Positions 1 through 13,800 of a DNA stretch of 64,000 nt are shown piece by piece (position 1 is the first letter of the stretch; each line of letters starts with the position of its first letter). Source of the stretch: Antennarius striatus (Eukaryota > Chordata > Actinopteri > Lophiiformes > Antennariidae); assembly GCF_040054535.1 (NCBI RefSeq), contig NC_090777.1, positions 14,099,501 through 14,163,500 on the forward strand. Direction: 5' to 3'. The position numbers and the translations under genes are program-made. Under the pieces are notes generated by a model. It was not told the DNA's origin. It saw only the letters and a list, made by a program, of their open reading frames with translations, and searched no databases.

Positions 1-1347
1 ACCTTCACATTACGCTGCATCTCCCTGTACTCCTATCTACTCTCCTCAGTCCTCTCAGTGTCCCACTTCTTCTTAGCTAACTTCTTTCTCTCTATACACT
101 CCTGTACCTCCTCATTCCACCACCAAGTCTCCTTATCTACTTTCCTTCCAGATGACACAGATCTCCTACCTGTCTCCATGATCACATTAGCTGTAGTTTT
201 CCAGTCATCTGGAAGCACCTCTTGGCCTCCCAGAGCCTGTCTTAACTCCTTCCTAAAAGTGATGCAACACTCTTCCTTTTTCAGCTTCCACCATTTCGTC
301 TTGTGCTCTGCCTTTGCCCTCTTCATCTTCCTCACCACCAGAGTCATCCTGCACACCACCATCCTACGGCTACACTCTCACCTACCACTACTTTGCAGTC
401 ACTGATCTCCTTCAGGTTACACCGTCTACATAAGATGTAGTCTACCTGTGTGCTCCTACATCCACTCTTATAGGTCCCCCTATGTTCCTCCCTCTTCTGG
501 AAGAAGGTATTCACTACAGCCATTTCCATCCTTTTTGCAAAGTCAACTACCATCTGCCCTTCTGCGTTCCTCTCCTGGATACCAAGCCTGCCCATTACCT
601 CCTCATCACCTCTGTTTCCTGCACCAACATGTCCATTTAAGTCTGCACCGATGACAACTCTCTCACTTCTAGGTATGCACTGTATCACTTCATGAAATTC
701 CAGCCAGAATTTCTCCTTCTCCTCCAGCTCACATCCTACCTGTGGAGCATACTCACTAACAACATTGACCATCACACCTTCGATTTCTAGCTTCAGACTC
801 ATCACTCTATTCGACACTCTTTTTACCTCCATTACATTCCTGGCAAACTCCTCCTTCAAGATAAATCCTACTACATTTCTCTTCCCATCTACACCATGAT
901 AGAACAACTTGAACCCTGCTCCTAAACTTCTAGCCTTGCTACCTTTCCACCTGGTCTCCTAGACACACAGTATGTCTACCTTCCTCCTCTGCATCATGTC
1001 AACCAACTCTCTACCTTTTCCTGTCATAGTTCCAACATTCAACGTCCCTACTCTCAGTCCTATAGTCTTGGCGTTCCTCTTCTCTCTCTTCCTACGGACA
1101 CACTTTCCTCCTCTCCTTCTTCGACCAACAGTAGTCCAATTTCCAGTGGCACCCTGTAGGTCAACAGCACCGATGGCGGTCGTTGCTAACCCGGGCCTCG
1201 ACCGTTCCGGTGTGGAAGTCATAGGTTTGATCCGAATGTTGGATTTGGCAAAAGTTTCACACCGGATGCCTGTCCTGACACAATCCTCTTTATTTATCCG
1301 GGCTTGGGACTGGCACAATAAGACACTGGCTTGTGTCCTCTTGCAGT
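1..1347 (-). mobile_element. RTE-type LINE copy, 5' half (endonuclease and linker), cut by window edge
   Basis: Reading on the minus strand from about 1347, the conceptual protein runs through an APE-type endonuclease: LNVGTMTGKGRELVDMMQRR, then IGADLNGHVGAGNRGDEEV, then CRSTQVDYILCRR. It continues into the basic linker before the reverse transcriptase (KTKWWKLKKEECC, WWWNEEVQECIERKKLAKKK). The element leaves the window at base 1, so its RT half is not visible. Stops and frame changes show it is inactive. Two further copies of the same family, at 30567-32701 and 37523-41669, share the same 5' terminus (AAGCCAGTGTCTT region). The ~1347 boundary is therefore the true 5' end and not a truncation point. 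Family members are often annotated in databases as craniofacial development protein 2-like. Assignment to the RTE/BovB group is from memory of the family and is less certain than the LINE call. Confidence 0.85.
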
Positions 1348-1576
1348 TACATTGGACATGATATTCATATCTAGAGATAATTACTGGGTCTTGATTTTCC
1401 ATATTTATCCATAACAGATTGTATTTTAGTCTACTTCAGTTAATTTCTCTGATTTCGTATTACATTTGTCGTAGAAAATGTTTTCATCTTGTAACGGCCC
1501 CAAGGCCTTGGTCCTTCTGGGTCATTGCTCTGTTTTGCTGCAAATTGCAGGTCCTCAGCTGTGCAGCATAAACATC

Positions 1577-1616
1577 AAGTAACCTGGGAACACCTGGTCG
1601 TGTTCCCAGGTTACTT
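1577..1616. repeat. Perfect 17-bp inverted repeat (hairpin), 6-nt spacer
   Basis: AAGTAACCTGGGAACAC at 1577-1593 is followed by the spacer CTGGTC and then by the exact reverse complement at 1600-1616. It lies 225 bp upstream of the dffb start codon. No flanking transposon termini are recognisable. Its role, if any, is unknown. Confidence 0.9.
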
Positions 1617-1840
1617 TACCCCGTCTTCCAATTTACTTGTGTAATTATATGTACCAGAACGAACTTCAGTAGCGGGTGAATGCAGACCTCCTGGTCGCCA
1701 AGGCGGCGAAACATCAGGTTCTGCTATAACAAGGACGAACAGTGGGGGGCAGCAGCATCCAGAAGTTGCACGTCGTAGAGCCCAAAAGAAGAAGAAGACG
1801 AAGAGGACGGAAGCGGTAGGTCCAAACTAGAAGCAAAACA

Positions 1841-4800
1841 ATGTTTGAACTCTTCAGAAAAAATAAACCTGTAAAAATAAGGAGTTGCAATGAAAACAGA
1901 AAGTACGGCGTGGCTGCAAAAACTGTGAACGAGGTGCTTAAAAAAGGATGCAGTTTTTTTCAGGTAAGTTTTATTATTTCGTTTATTCATTTCTGGCTCG
2001 TCGGGATTGGTCCTGGTTTTAAAGCATTCCTAATTTGAACATAAATAAATTGACCTAAATCTCCCAGAGCTAAAGAGTCATCGTAAAAATTATTTCAATC
2101 CCATGTAATTGAATAATCCCCGCGGACAAAGATGGTAAAAAGGGAGTTCTGTTCTCACACAATAAAAAAAATTCCAAACACGTCGGAAGATTAAATTAAA
2201 ACGAGGAGAGACATTAAAAAAAACCCAAACATCTACCACCTAACCCTAGTGTGTATTATAGTCACCTTAAAAAAGAACGTGTCCATCTTTGTGTCATATG
2301 TTACCATTGTTTTCTTGTGTAGCTGTGACTGCGTGCTTTTGCTTCATCAATGGTTGGATAAATGTTTCCCTTTAGGGATTATAATCAAACACAATTTAAT
2401 GCATTGAATCTACTATTGTGTACTCTTAAATATGTTCTCATTTCCAGCTGCCACTGTCTGGGGCACATCTCTGTTTGTATGCTGATGGGACAAAAGTTAC
2501 AGAAGAGTTCTTCCAGACTCTACCAGACAACACTGAACTAGTTCTTCTCTCCAGAGATCAGACATGGAGTGGCGGAGGTGACTAAATAAACCTACAGCTA
2601 CATCAATGTGTTTTTATTGGTTCTATGTCACATGTCCTACACGTTTTGATTCAAATACTGCTCTGCTTCTGATTTCAGTTGTCTATGACATTGGTCAGTT
2701 ACTGAACACAGGCTTACACAGTGATGGGCTCATTCAAGCGGCAAAGAGGCTCCTGTCTGATGAGCGGAGTCCCAAGAGGCGTAAAATCTTAACGGACCTG
2801 CTGCTGAACCTGGAGGACAGATCTGAGTTGGAGAGCAGAAAGGAGGATGAAGACTGGTTCAAAGGTACAAAGTCCTTGGTTTATGAGACATCGTTGTTAT
2901 ATTTTCCCATATTTACTACCTGCCGATTTATTGTGTTGACAGCAGTTTTGAAGAAAGACAAGACTGTCTGTTTCTGCTATGATTTCAGCACAAAAAATGA
3001 AATAACCTTGAGCTGAGTTTTGTTATGTAATGTTATTCAACAATGTGAAGGAAGGGAGGTTACTGGATTTAATGTAATGAGCAGAGGGTTATGAAATTTT
3101 ACTTTTAGCCACCCCAAGAACAAGGTAATGCTCAGAGTCTGAGAGAAGTACAGTACAGTACAGTATCATCCAAGTGACAACGGTCATGCTGTGTTGTCAG
3201 AAACCTTACAGCCTGCTTTGGCTTTCTATGTTCGGTGCTGTGGTCTGAACCCTGTCAAGTGATGTGTTTGATGTCTTTGCATGAAAACATGAAACTGTGC
3301 TATCAGCCCCTTATCAGTTGCCCAGGGCACAGGCTCCTGTAGTAATAAGACTGTTGTGAAAACAAGGCGCAGCAAGCCAGATAGGATAACAAACTTTTAT
3401 TGTTTCTAGGGAGAATATTTTGATCCAAAAACTTCAGAAATCTCCACAGCAAAGCTTCCCTGATTTCAAACAGTCTTGTAACTTCCCAAAATTGTCAATT
3501 CACTTTGTACAGTTATTGGTCAGCTTTTTATGTGTGATGGCATCCAGTTGCACTTTTTTTTTTCATTTTGATGAAGCATGTGCAACTCTTTTTTTATTTT
3601 TTTATATTTTTTTATTTTAAAAGAGCACTTTCAAATGACAATGTCATATTCTGTTACTTAGAGCCTCAATCACATATACCATATATACAATGATATTATA
3701 AAAATAATCACAGATCTCCTGATTAAGTTTTTGTGTTGCTCTTTTAAGTTTTTTAATACTCTATGTGTTTATCAGTGTGAAGTATTTACAAAAAAAAACA
3801 ACTTAGGAAGCTGTCATATATAAAGCAAAGGGGGAAAAAAGGAAAATTATATATAAAAATAAAATTAATAAAAAAACAAACAATCTCAACAACACCTAGG
3901 TAATTTTCCTGACCTTTTTCCAATAATTTAGGAGAAGTCCCGTCTTATAGGTTTGATATACTCAGTCCATTTACTCCACATTTTGTAAGATCTGTCCTTT
4001 TGGACTTTGAGGGAGTATGACAGCCGCTCCATTACATACAATTCATAAATAATATCAATCCATTCATCTATTGTGGGTACAAAGGGTTTCAGCCAGTTTC
4101 TTGTGATAACTTTTTTGCTTCCGGCTAGAAGAATTTGAAACAACTTTTTATCTTTATTTTTCCATCCGTCAAGTTGAATTTCTCCCATATAAACTGCAAC
4201 GAAGGTAAAAGGAATACTTACTCCAAATATATTGTTAATATGTTTGTGGATTTCCTGCCAGTAAAGAACGATGACTGGACAGTTCCAGAAAACATGATAG
4301 TGATCAGCATCATCTCTCCCACATTGTCTCTAGCAGCTGGAACCCCCTCCCACATGTCTCTTTTGTGTAATAAAAAGGTGTAATAAAAAACCTGGAAATA
4401 TTCTTCCAACAGAATTCACTCCATGTTGTCGAGCATGTTGAAGTCCATTGCATGAGACATATTCTGTTCCAAGCATCCTCTGTTATAATCAAATTGCCTT
4501 CTTTTTCCCTTTTTTTTTTAATATACCAGGTATTTTTGGATTTAGGATGAAGTAGTACTTTGTATAGTTCAGAGATAATGTTAGTACATGGAGATTCTGA
4601 TACTGACAAAAGAAATTTCAGGATTCCCGTTTCTGTTTTATCTAAATTTGGTCTCAGGTTTTGATTAAAATAGTTTCTAACTTGAAGGTATTTATAGAAA
4701 TCTCTTTGTTCAAGGTCATATCTTTTCTTTAGGTATTCGAAGCTATGGAATGTCCCCTCCTTAGTAAATGAAAGATAAGTTGTTAGACCTTTAGCAGCCC

Positions 4801-7800
4801 AGTTTTTAAATCTGCCATCACATCTGTTTGGAATGAATGCGGTGTCATAAGCACACCATCGCAACAGTTTAATGGAGTCATTTAGATTGCAAGTTTTCAG
4901 TTTCCTGCCAGGTTCTTAATAATACCGTATGTCCAGGGGTTGCTTATGTTCAGCTTTTTCTTTATAAGTTCATTATCCGCAATAATTGCTTCAATAGGTA
5001 TCCATTTTAATAGATCTTTTTTAATGTCTTTCCTGAATAAACTGGGGTACACAAGCAAACCAGTGGTCTCAACTGAGCTGCTAAATAATAATCTTTTAAG
5101 GAGGGGAGACCCATACATCCACTCTCTTTACTTAGTTGTGAGGGCTTTAACTTGATCCTGGGTTTTTTCCCTTGCCATAAATACCTGGATATCACCACAT
5201 CCCATTCCTTGAATTGTTTGGTTGGAATTGATACTGGAAGGTTTTGGAAAAGATAAAGCAATCTCGGCAGTATATTCATTTTAATGGATTCCACCCTGGA
5301 ACTTAAACTCAAGAAAGGGATAACATTCCAACGCCAAATATCAGATTTCAACTGGGAATTTAAGGGGTTATAATTTAAATCAAACAATTTTGTGATATCC
5401 TTTGTTAGGTTTACCCCTAGGTATCTAATTGATTCCGCATCCCATTTCATTTTGTATTTGCTTCTGATGTGATTAGGTGTGTTATAGTTAAGTGATTATT
5501 TGTGTTTTTTGTATATTAAGTTTATATCCTGAGCACAACCAATATTGTTCTAGCAGGTCCATCAGCTTTGGAAGTGACTGCGTAGGTTGTGATTTATGAA
5601 AACAACATTTTTCTAAAACTTTATACAAATAGGACCACCTGACCGAATCAAAAGCCTTTTCGGCATCAAGGCTAATAATGGCTGCTTCTATTACTTGTTC
5701 AGTAATCTGATCTATTACATGCAAAGTTCTCCTAATGTTATCCTGTCTTTGTCTTACCAGCCAGTTTGGTCAAAATGAATTAGTTCTGGTAATATGTTTT
5801 CTATTCTGTTGGACAGGATAGTTGTAAATAATTTATAGTCTATATTCAACACACTAATTGGTCGATAATTGCTGCACTCCAACTTATCTTTTCCATCCTT
5901 TGGCAATACAGAAATAATGGCATGTCTCCAGGAGACCGGAATTTCTTTCTTCTTCAACACCCAATTGAAAGTTCTCAATAATACTGGAGTCAGTGTTTCT
6001 TTCATAGTCTTGCACCACTCAGAGGTAAATCCATCTGTGCCCGGTGACTTTCCTGTTTTCAATTTACTTATTGCTGCATTTAATTCTCCTATTTTTATTC
6101 CAGACAATAATTTGTCATTTTGTTCGTTGGTGACGGTAGGTAAATTAAGAGTGGTTAAAAATGAATCAATCTGAAGATCGTTATTCATTTTTGGCTGAGA
6201 GTACAATGATTTTTATAATACATTTCAAAACTTTGCTGAATTCTCTCAGTATTTGTGTCAATGTTCCTCAAGTAAGGATTTCTTATTTTGTATATTGAAT
6301 TGTCTGCTTGTTGTTGACGTAATCTGTTAGATAGGAGTTTGAGAGATTTTCCACCGGCTTCATAATAACGTTGTTTTGTAAATAACAGCATTTTCTGTAT
6401 TTCTAAAGAATTGATTTAATATATTTCCTCTTTTATTTTATTCATTTTTGATCTAGTTTCTTTATTCAGAGTCTCTACGTGGTCTCTTTGCAATTCCTTC
6501 AATTTCCCGTCTAAATTAACAAGCCTTTTCTGAGTTTCTTTTCATACGACGCGATAGCTATTTATTTCCCTCTGAGTACTGCTTTAAGCGCATCCAAGAG
6601 CATAGATGGTGTCACCTCCCCGTTATCATTCAGCTCTCGATATGTTTTGATTTCCTTTCTAATTTTTTTCCTTAATTTGTGGGTTATTTAGAAGATTTGA
6701 ATGAAGGCGCCAAGGTAATGATCTTAGTTCATTATCTAGATGTATTGACATGTAGATGGGACTATGGTCAGATAAGGTAATCGGACCGATGTTACATTAT
6801 CCTATTCTGTGAAAGTTTTTGCCAAAGGTGAAAAAGTAGTCTATTCTGGAGTAAACTGCATGAGGTGAGGAGAAGTCAGTAAAATCTCGGCCGGAAGGTT
6901 ACATTTCTCTCCAAACATCGATAATCCCCACTTCTTTCATCAAGTCATTTACTTTCTTACTGATAACCTTTGAATCAGACTTTCCATTAGAAGAGTTTAA
7001 TCTGGAATTCAATCAAATGTTGAAGTCCCCTCCACAGATTAAAGTGCCCTGGCTTTTTGTAGTCATCATTTCAAATATGTTCTTATAAAATAACCAGTCA
7101 CTTCCCGGGGAGATATAAGCATTCAGGAGAGTTATTAAAACTCCGTTAGCTCTCCCAGTAACCAAAACAAATCTTCCTTCCTTATCCCTAATTTCTGACA
7201 CATGTTCATATTTAACTAGACCAGATATCAATATGGCCACTCCCCTGCGACGTCCTGATTTATGAGATGAATAAATGCATTTAAAACCCATTTTATTTAG
7301 CTTATTATGCTCTGTATCACTCAAATGTGTTTCCTGTAGGAAAGCGATATGAATTTCTTCTTTTTTTAATCTGGACAAAATTTTCCCTCCTTTGATTGGA
7401 CTATGTATACTGTTGACATTTAAAGAGGCTACTTTTAAAGTTTTACCTTGCATGAGTGTAAACAAGAATCAATCTTCAGAACTGAAGAAACCTCTTGGAT
7501 GAGAGGCAAAATATCTTCATGAAACTTTCTTAAAGTCCAGTGGATTGATTTTAACATCTTTGGAAACTATGACCTGGATAACAGACAGACAGATAACAGA
7601 CATCTTTTCTAAGAGAGGCTATCTGAAAATGTGTACCGTTCTCTATTTCAGACATGCTTTCCTTGTGGGTGTTCAGATCAACTCAGCATGTTTCCCTTCC
7701 GACATGTTCTGACAACATGCCGTATGAGCTTCTTATCTAGCTTGTTCAAGCTCTTACTGGATCATGAAGGAGAGTTCACACACTGGGTGACTTCGTTTGG

Positions 7801-9488
7801 TCTTTACTTTGAGAGAGCACATGGACCTAAAATTATTCGTTCATATGATCCCAAGAAAATTCTTGAAAAAAACATGTTTGTTGAACCTCAGTATTTTTGA
7901 TGACCTTGTTAATTAGAATAAAATAGGTATTGCCACCGTATCATTTTTATGTAATATTTAAGATGGTATTTCAGCAAACGTATTAGTTAATTCCTTTAAA
8001 TGATTCACCATACAATTAAATGTGACTCCAGATTGAGTACCTGAGTTTAATTTCAGGCATTGATGCTCGATTCAAGACAAAGTCTTCCTACATGAAGTTC
8101 AACTGTGAAGGCAGGATACGAGGCTACATGAAAGAGGTGAAACTGTTCCTTCTATCAGTACATTTTCAGACTTTTGCCTTTCTCTAAAACAGTTGGGTCT
8201 TCTGTTTGTTCTCAGGTTCTTGATACCTCCAAAGCTGTAGAGAATGATAAAGTAAGGGCCGAGTGTGTGAAAACATCAGAGTGTCTGGTGGAAATGCTGA
8301 AAAGTGTGAGGTACAACGGCCGCTACTTTGACAGGATGGAGAATGCACCAGATTGCTTCTGTACTAAGGAAGGCTGGTTTACTTGTCAGGTATTACAGAA
8401 AGAACACGTCTTCCCAAGTATTCAAAAACTGAATGTGGTGTGACTTCAATAGAACTGGAGCCATTTTTTGACACGTCTTCTCTTCTGCCTCCTCAGGGAT
8501 CCTTTGACCAGGACCATTGTCTGTCTCTTCACTCCATTAACCCTTACAGCAGCAAAGAAAGCCGGATTGTCTTCAGCACATGGAATCTAGACCACAGGTA
8601 GGACCGCAGAAAAGTGAATTATCCTTAATTAACATGGTGCGTTTGCCTACCCTGTGCACATTTGATCATTCAGAAAATAAAGTACAAGTTACAGGTGTCA
8701 TTAATATTAGTGATGCTCTGTTACATTCATACATTGCCATACGGTGACAGCAAAACAACAGGATCCTGGAATCCCGTTATTCATTTTTAAAAAATATATT
8801 TTACCTCAGCTTAAGTGTGATGTTTTCAGAGCTGTTTAAGTGAATCCAAAAAAATAGTACCACACATACCCTATTTTCAAAAGGGAATGGGTGTGTCCAG
8901 AAGATAGTGTGGATTCATGATTTTTATTTTTTTTTAAGAATCCCAGTTCCTCTCAGAACAGGCCATCCTGTCTCACAGGTGAACTACATTTATTGCTGAG
9001 GCAGTGTAAATGTAAGAGCCTCTATCGAGGATAGAAGTAAGTTCATATCTTCGGGCAAAGCCTCCACCTCATTTAGAAAAGCACGAAAAATTATTTGTCT
9101 GGTTATTACCTTTTTTTTTTTTGTGAAGTGGTCTCGTTTAAACAATATTTGGGTGTCCTGAAGCAGCTTTCAGTAAAAGCAAATTTGCATTGGCATCAAT
9201 TCATGAACACAACTGTAAAACTATCTCTTCATGTTGTCCAGGATTGAAAAGAAGCGGACAATCATTCCGACACTGATGGAAGCTCTACAGAATCACAAGA
9301 GCAAAGTTATCAACCTGGACTACTTCTACCGCCTGCTGTTCACCAAAGAGAACCTGAAGCTGGTTCACATAGTCTGTCACAAGAAAGGAGCTCACAATCT
9401 GATGTGTGATGAAGACCAGGTTTTTATTCCAACCAGCAGCACAGACAAAGGAAGGAGGACTAAAAAGAAAAAGAGACGCTTGCAGTGA
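1841..9488 (+). CDS. dffb: DNA fragmentation factor subunit beta (caspase-activated DNase, DFF40/CAD)
   Basis: This is the apoptotic nuclease that is held inactive by ICAD/DFFA and, once caspases remove the inhibitor, cuts linker DNA between nucleosomes. Exons: 1841-1963, 2448-2577, 2679-2864, 8057-8136, 8216-8389, 8497-8597, 9242-9488. All junctions are GT-AG and all phases agree, giving 346 aa (human is about 338). The CIDE-N domain occupies roughly residues 8-85 (RKYGVAAKTVNEVLKKGC; LCLYADGTKVTEEFF; DNTELVLLSRDQTW). The nuclease core is in the last three exons. LSLHSINPYS gives His243, STWNLDH gives His264, and KLVHIVCHKKGAH gives His307, His311, Lys313 and His316. These align with the His/Lys active-site and zinc-site residues of mouse CAD as I recall them. 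The C-terminus is basic (GRRTKKKKRRLQ), like the nuclear localisation tail of CAD. Intron 3 (5.2 kb) carries an L1 insertion. The ATG at 1841 matches the family N-terminus. Confidence 0.95.
3905..7480 (-). mobile_element. L1-clade LINE remnant with internal deletion, in dffb intron 3
   Basis: On the minus strand, 7465-7013 encodes an APE endonuclease (SLNVNSIHSPIKGGKI, FLQETHLSD, GRRRGVAILIS, LICGGDFNI). About 6390-5725 encodes the RT fingers (KTGKSPGTDGFTSEW, NYRPISVLNIDYKLF, HFDQTGW). 5724-5488 contains RT motif A (ISLDAEKAFDSVRWSY) and then jumps directly to the thumb-side motif SGYKLNIQKTQ. The intervening palm block with the F/YADD box is absent. C-terminal LINE sequence follows down to a stop near 3928. 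Frameshifts are frequent. The element lies antisense to dffb and wholly within intron 3. L1 assignment rests on the EN/RT motifs. Confidence 0.88.
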
Positions 9489-10884
9489 CTGTTTTTATTT
9501 TTTTTTAAAGTTAATTATCAGATATGACAATTTATTGCAGTGAACTGTTCTGTGAACTTGTGCCTCAGAGACATTGCAGAATGACTGGATCAACGACAAG
9601 ATTACTTTTTTACAGCAAAAATGTTTTAAGTGTATTGTAATATTTATGGGCCAATGCAGCCTGAGCTTTCATAGAATATCAGCAGTTTGTCAGACACAAT
9701 GACACAAACATCTTGAAATCATGGGAAAAATTTATTTGTTCATTATGTTAACAAAGATATGAATGCATGACATGATTATAATGGCAGCTCAAGGTATAAG
9801 GCATTAACTCAGCCAGAAAAATGGATGATTATGAAAAGATTTTTGCATAAATAAGGCAACAAAAATATAGAACATTCAACTGGATGGTCAGAGCAATCAG
9901 CTATGTACAACATATCACTAGACGTGAACAGCACAAGTGCAATTAATGTTAAACTCCAAGTTTGACATTTTTCAGTCAGGTTTAATTATCCTGTTCAATT
10001 ATGTTTTAATTCTAGTTTTCATTCGGATATGGGTGGGAATTGATTAACCATGTACAGAAATGTGTCATTCAGCTGCCAAAAAAGTGTGCACACAAAAAGA
10101 TGTGTGGAGAAGACACTTGGTGAATAATGGCTCATTCATCTATCAATGAATTTCTGATATTAAACGACCTGCTGTCTAGGACAAGTCTCTTCATAGCATC
10201 TGTACAATCTGGAGCCAAAACATGTAATTATAAAGTTTCCAAACTTCTGTGTTAATATTCTATACCATGGAATTTGGATCTTTGCATGCATCCTCAAAAA
10301 AAAGCTTTTAAGGACTCTTTCCTTATCCTGATTTGGCACATCTCTCAAGGCTAATCTCAGCCTCAAATGATGAGAATGCAGAATGATCAGTATAAATAAA
10401 GTGACAACTTACCCTGAAGACTAGACTACAGAGCAGAACTGAAAACAATGGAGGCTAAAACAAACACCACTGCATGTTATGTTAACCCTACGAGACTATT
10501 TTAACAGTACCAGGACAAATGTTATGGTTTAATACAATTGGGCATTTTCTGTTTGGACGGTTGGTCAAGTCAATCCATACATTTGTAGATGAACCACAAA
10601 GAACTCGCTGTTAAAGTGTCAAAAGCATGGCAGGGTACTGCAGGCAAATAATAGGCAAATGAAATTCAGCCATAATGATAATCTGTCTATAAGAATGGTC
10701 AGCTAACAAAATATTCAGAAGTCTCACATCTCAAGGGGTCGGTTTTAACACCTGACTCCTGAGCACAATCTCACGTTTTATACAGAAATATGCTTTAGGT
10801 TTTAATGAGTGCAGCGTCTGAATAGGTAGTTTAATGCGGCTGATTTTCTAAAGTGCTGATAGGCACAACTTGAGTCCACAGTCA
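9489..10884. other. Intergenic tail-to-tail spacer, dffb and C1orf174 3' UTRs
   Basis: This is 1.4 kb of AT-rich sequence between two convergent stop codons. The only dffb-strand AATAAA I found is at 10395-10400. A minus-strand AATAAA (TTTATT on +) lies at 9731-9736. If both are used, the two 3' UTRs overlap by several hundred bases. No coding exon or repeat was recognised. Confidence 0.45.
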
Positions 10885-13800
10885 TTAATCACCCTGTGTA
10901 CTCCCATTGTCAACTTCCTCTTCATTGCTATCCTCTCGCGCATAGTAATGTCTTCGTCGCCTTCTCTCCCTCTGGAAGCAGCCCGAAGTTGTTGACGGTC
11001 TTTGAGGGAAATCCTGCAGGAAGACAACGTTGTTTGTAAGTGATTCAGAACAGATACATCCCCTTACTCTTCAAAACAAGCTCAAACTGCAGCAAAGGTT
11101 TCATGAATCATTACTTAAATGTTACTTTTATTAGTGACGTGGTGAAGATCATAGTACATACAATTGTCTTTAATGGAGATCAAACAAAATGCTTCACCTG
11201 TACAACCTCCAAGTTTCCAAAGAATTGCTCCACTGGAAGAATCTGATTACTGTCATCATCTGGGAACAGGTTTTTCCCCATGTCTTCACACTCGATGTCC
11301 CCAGAATCCTGTTTTTCCAAAGTGCCATTGACCTTGCAGCTGTCCAAATCCACCTTTATTCTCAGCTCATTTTCTTTGCCCTCCCATTCTTCAAGCCCTG
11401 ATGATGCTGAGCATTTCGTCCTGCTTGCAGACTGGTGGCAGTTACAGGTGATGGGATTTCTCTCCAAACCGTCTGCATCTGCTTTACTGTAACCACTGAA
11501 TGCTGTGCTGCTCTCTCCTGCAAAGTTCATCCTTGGACTCATACTTCTGGTAGACACCTGGTGACGCTAAACGAATGAAAGAAGTTTATGGCAAAGCTGA
11601 TGTAAACCACAATCAAAAGTCTTTGTTCTCAAACCAGCAGAGTAACATAGATAGATAGATACTTTATTAATCCCGGAGGAAATTGCATTTGTAAAGATGC
11701 AAGATGTGCATTTGACACTGTCAAACCACAGTTCTCAGGGGTACTTTCAATATAGCCACTTACAAAATAAAACAAGTAGTCGCTATCCATTGGTTTTATT
11801 ATACAGGCTACTCTCTCCTTTATTCCATATGTTTATATTATATACAAACCTTTCTGGTGCTTTTGACTCCAGAGCTCGCCTTCCTCTTTCTGGACTTCAA
11901 CCGATTAAATTGACCAGGCATCTGCATAAAGAGGAAAAAAAATGATGTAAGCCCAGTCCCAAGTAACAAGAAAACAAGCACTTCATTGTACTTCAAGTAA
12001 GAAGGAGAAGGAGGTGGCTGTCATTGTCACAGGCTGCGACTCTTAAATAAACAACTACTTAGTAGAGTGTTGTCTCCGAGTTCCTTGATTAAGACATATT
12101 TCAATCCTGTATGCAGTAATACCGTTACATACGTGTTTTTTGAGTTACAAATTGTCGTTCAGTTCATATTTTTGTTCCGACATACAAGCGAAAATCCGAG
12201 TTATGAGTCGTACTTCAAACACAACCACTCTTGGGTCCATGGATAGAACATCAGCTGAGATGGCATCTTGATCCTTTCCATGTGTTGCCCACAGAGTGCT
12301 CGTGTGTGCGCTCATGACTTTTGTGCTGCTTTTCATACCTAATCACTGTTTACTTAGCAGATTATATAAATTAGTTATGCACAGGAAGAGTATGCATGTC
12401 TATTGGTAGATGTTTTTTTACAAGGCTAGAATGGATTGAAAATATTTGTTATTTAAAATGGTGAAAATTTGTTTGACTTATGAGTAGTTTGACTTACAAG
12501 CTCAGTCACGGAATGAATTAACTCGTATCTCAAGGTACTACTCTATTTCCAAAAGTACAGCCTTGTGCAAGTTCAGGTGGAATAGACGGCAGAGTCCTAT
12601 CCTCACCTATGGTCATGCGCGATGGGTCATTACCGAAAGAACGAGATTGTGGATACAAGTGGTGGAAATGGGCATTCTCAGTCGGATAGCTGCTGTCTCC
12701 CTTAGAGACAGGGTGAGGAACACCGTTATTCGCGAGGGGCTCAGAGTAGGGTCACTGGTCCTCTGTGTCGAAAGGAGTCAGCTGAGGTGGTTTGGGCATC
12801 TGGTGTGGATGCCTCTGGGGCGCCCCCGTAGGGAGGTGTTCCTGGCACGTCCAAGTGGGAGGAGACCTCAGGGCAGACCCAGGACCAGGTGTAGGGATTA
12901 TATCACAATGGCCTGGGAACGCCTTGGGATCCCCCAATCAGAGCTAGTGGATGTGGACAGGGAAGTTTGGAGATCCCTCTTGAAGCTGCCGCCACTGCGA
13001 CCCGACTCCGGAAAAGAGGTGGAAGACGGATGGATGGATGGATGGATAAACAGCAGAGCACCAACCAACTACAGGCCAATATCTCTCCTGCTATTCATTA
13101 GTAAAATCCATGACATTAGTTTTAAATTTACTTTTTTTAATAAAAGAAAATACTATCCTGGACGGCTGAAGGACACAGAACATAGATGAAAAAAAATTAT
13201 AGTACAATAATCAGCAACCTTAGACTAAACTCTGATGATGTAGGAATTTCTCATGCATACATGATCCTAAACTAGGAGCTACAGAACTAACTCCACTGTT
13301 GGCCTCCTGTCTACAGGAGTAGATTAATCATCGACTACTGGTTTTTTATGATTCTCAGAAACAGATGAAAGAAATATAGAACATCCATCCATCCATCCAT
13401 CAATCTTCTGAAGCGCTCTATCCGCTGGCATCAGCTTTATAATTATTTTATATTGCATCTTCGATCGCATTTTAACGTGTATTAATTCCCATTATTGCGT
13501 ATTCATGTATCCATCTCTTAGTTACTCTTCAAATATAAAGTTTGCATTCATCCCCCCCGAGTCTACCACTCGACTATCTGATCCGAAAGCTCAGCTGAAC
13601 ATGACGCCATGAGTCCAGAATACAGCACATTGTTTACGTTACACTGGCAGGTTTTAGACATGCACAGGCTGCGAATTCACGTTCACAGGCCATATCCGCT
13701 AAACGCAGGAGATTAATCTTCTAACAAATACATTGAATACCGAGGATAGCCAAATCTGGGGTGGCGAGAAAGACCTCTCCAGTCACAAAACCAATCGACA

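Noticed and set aside
12563..13189. A 208-codon open frame in C1orf174 intron 1
   Set aside because: Matches the C-terminal end of L2-type LINEs and ends in a GGAT repeat tail.
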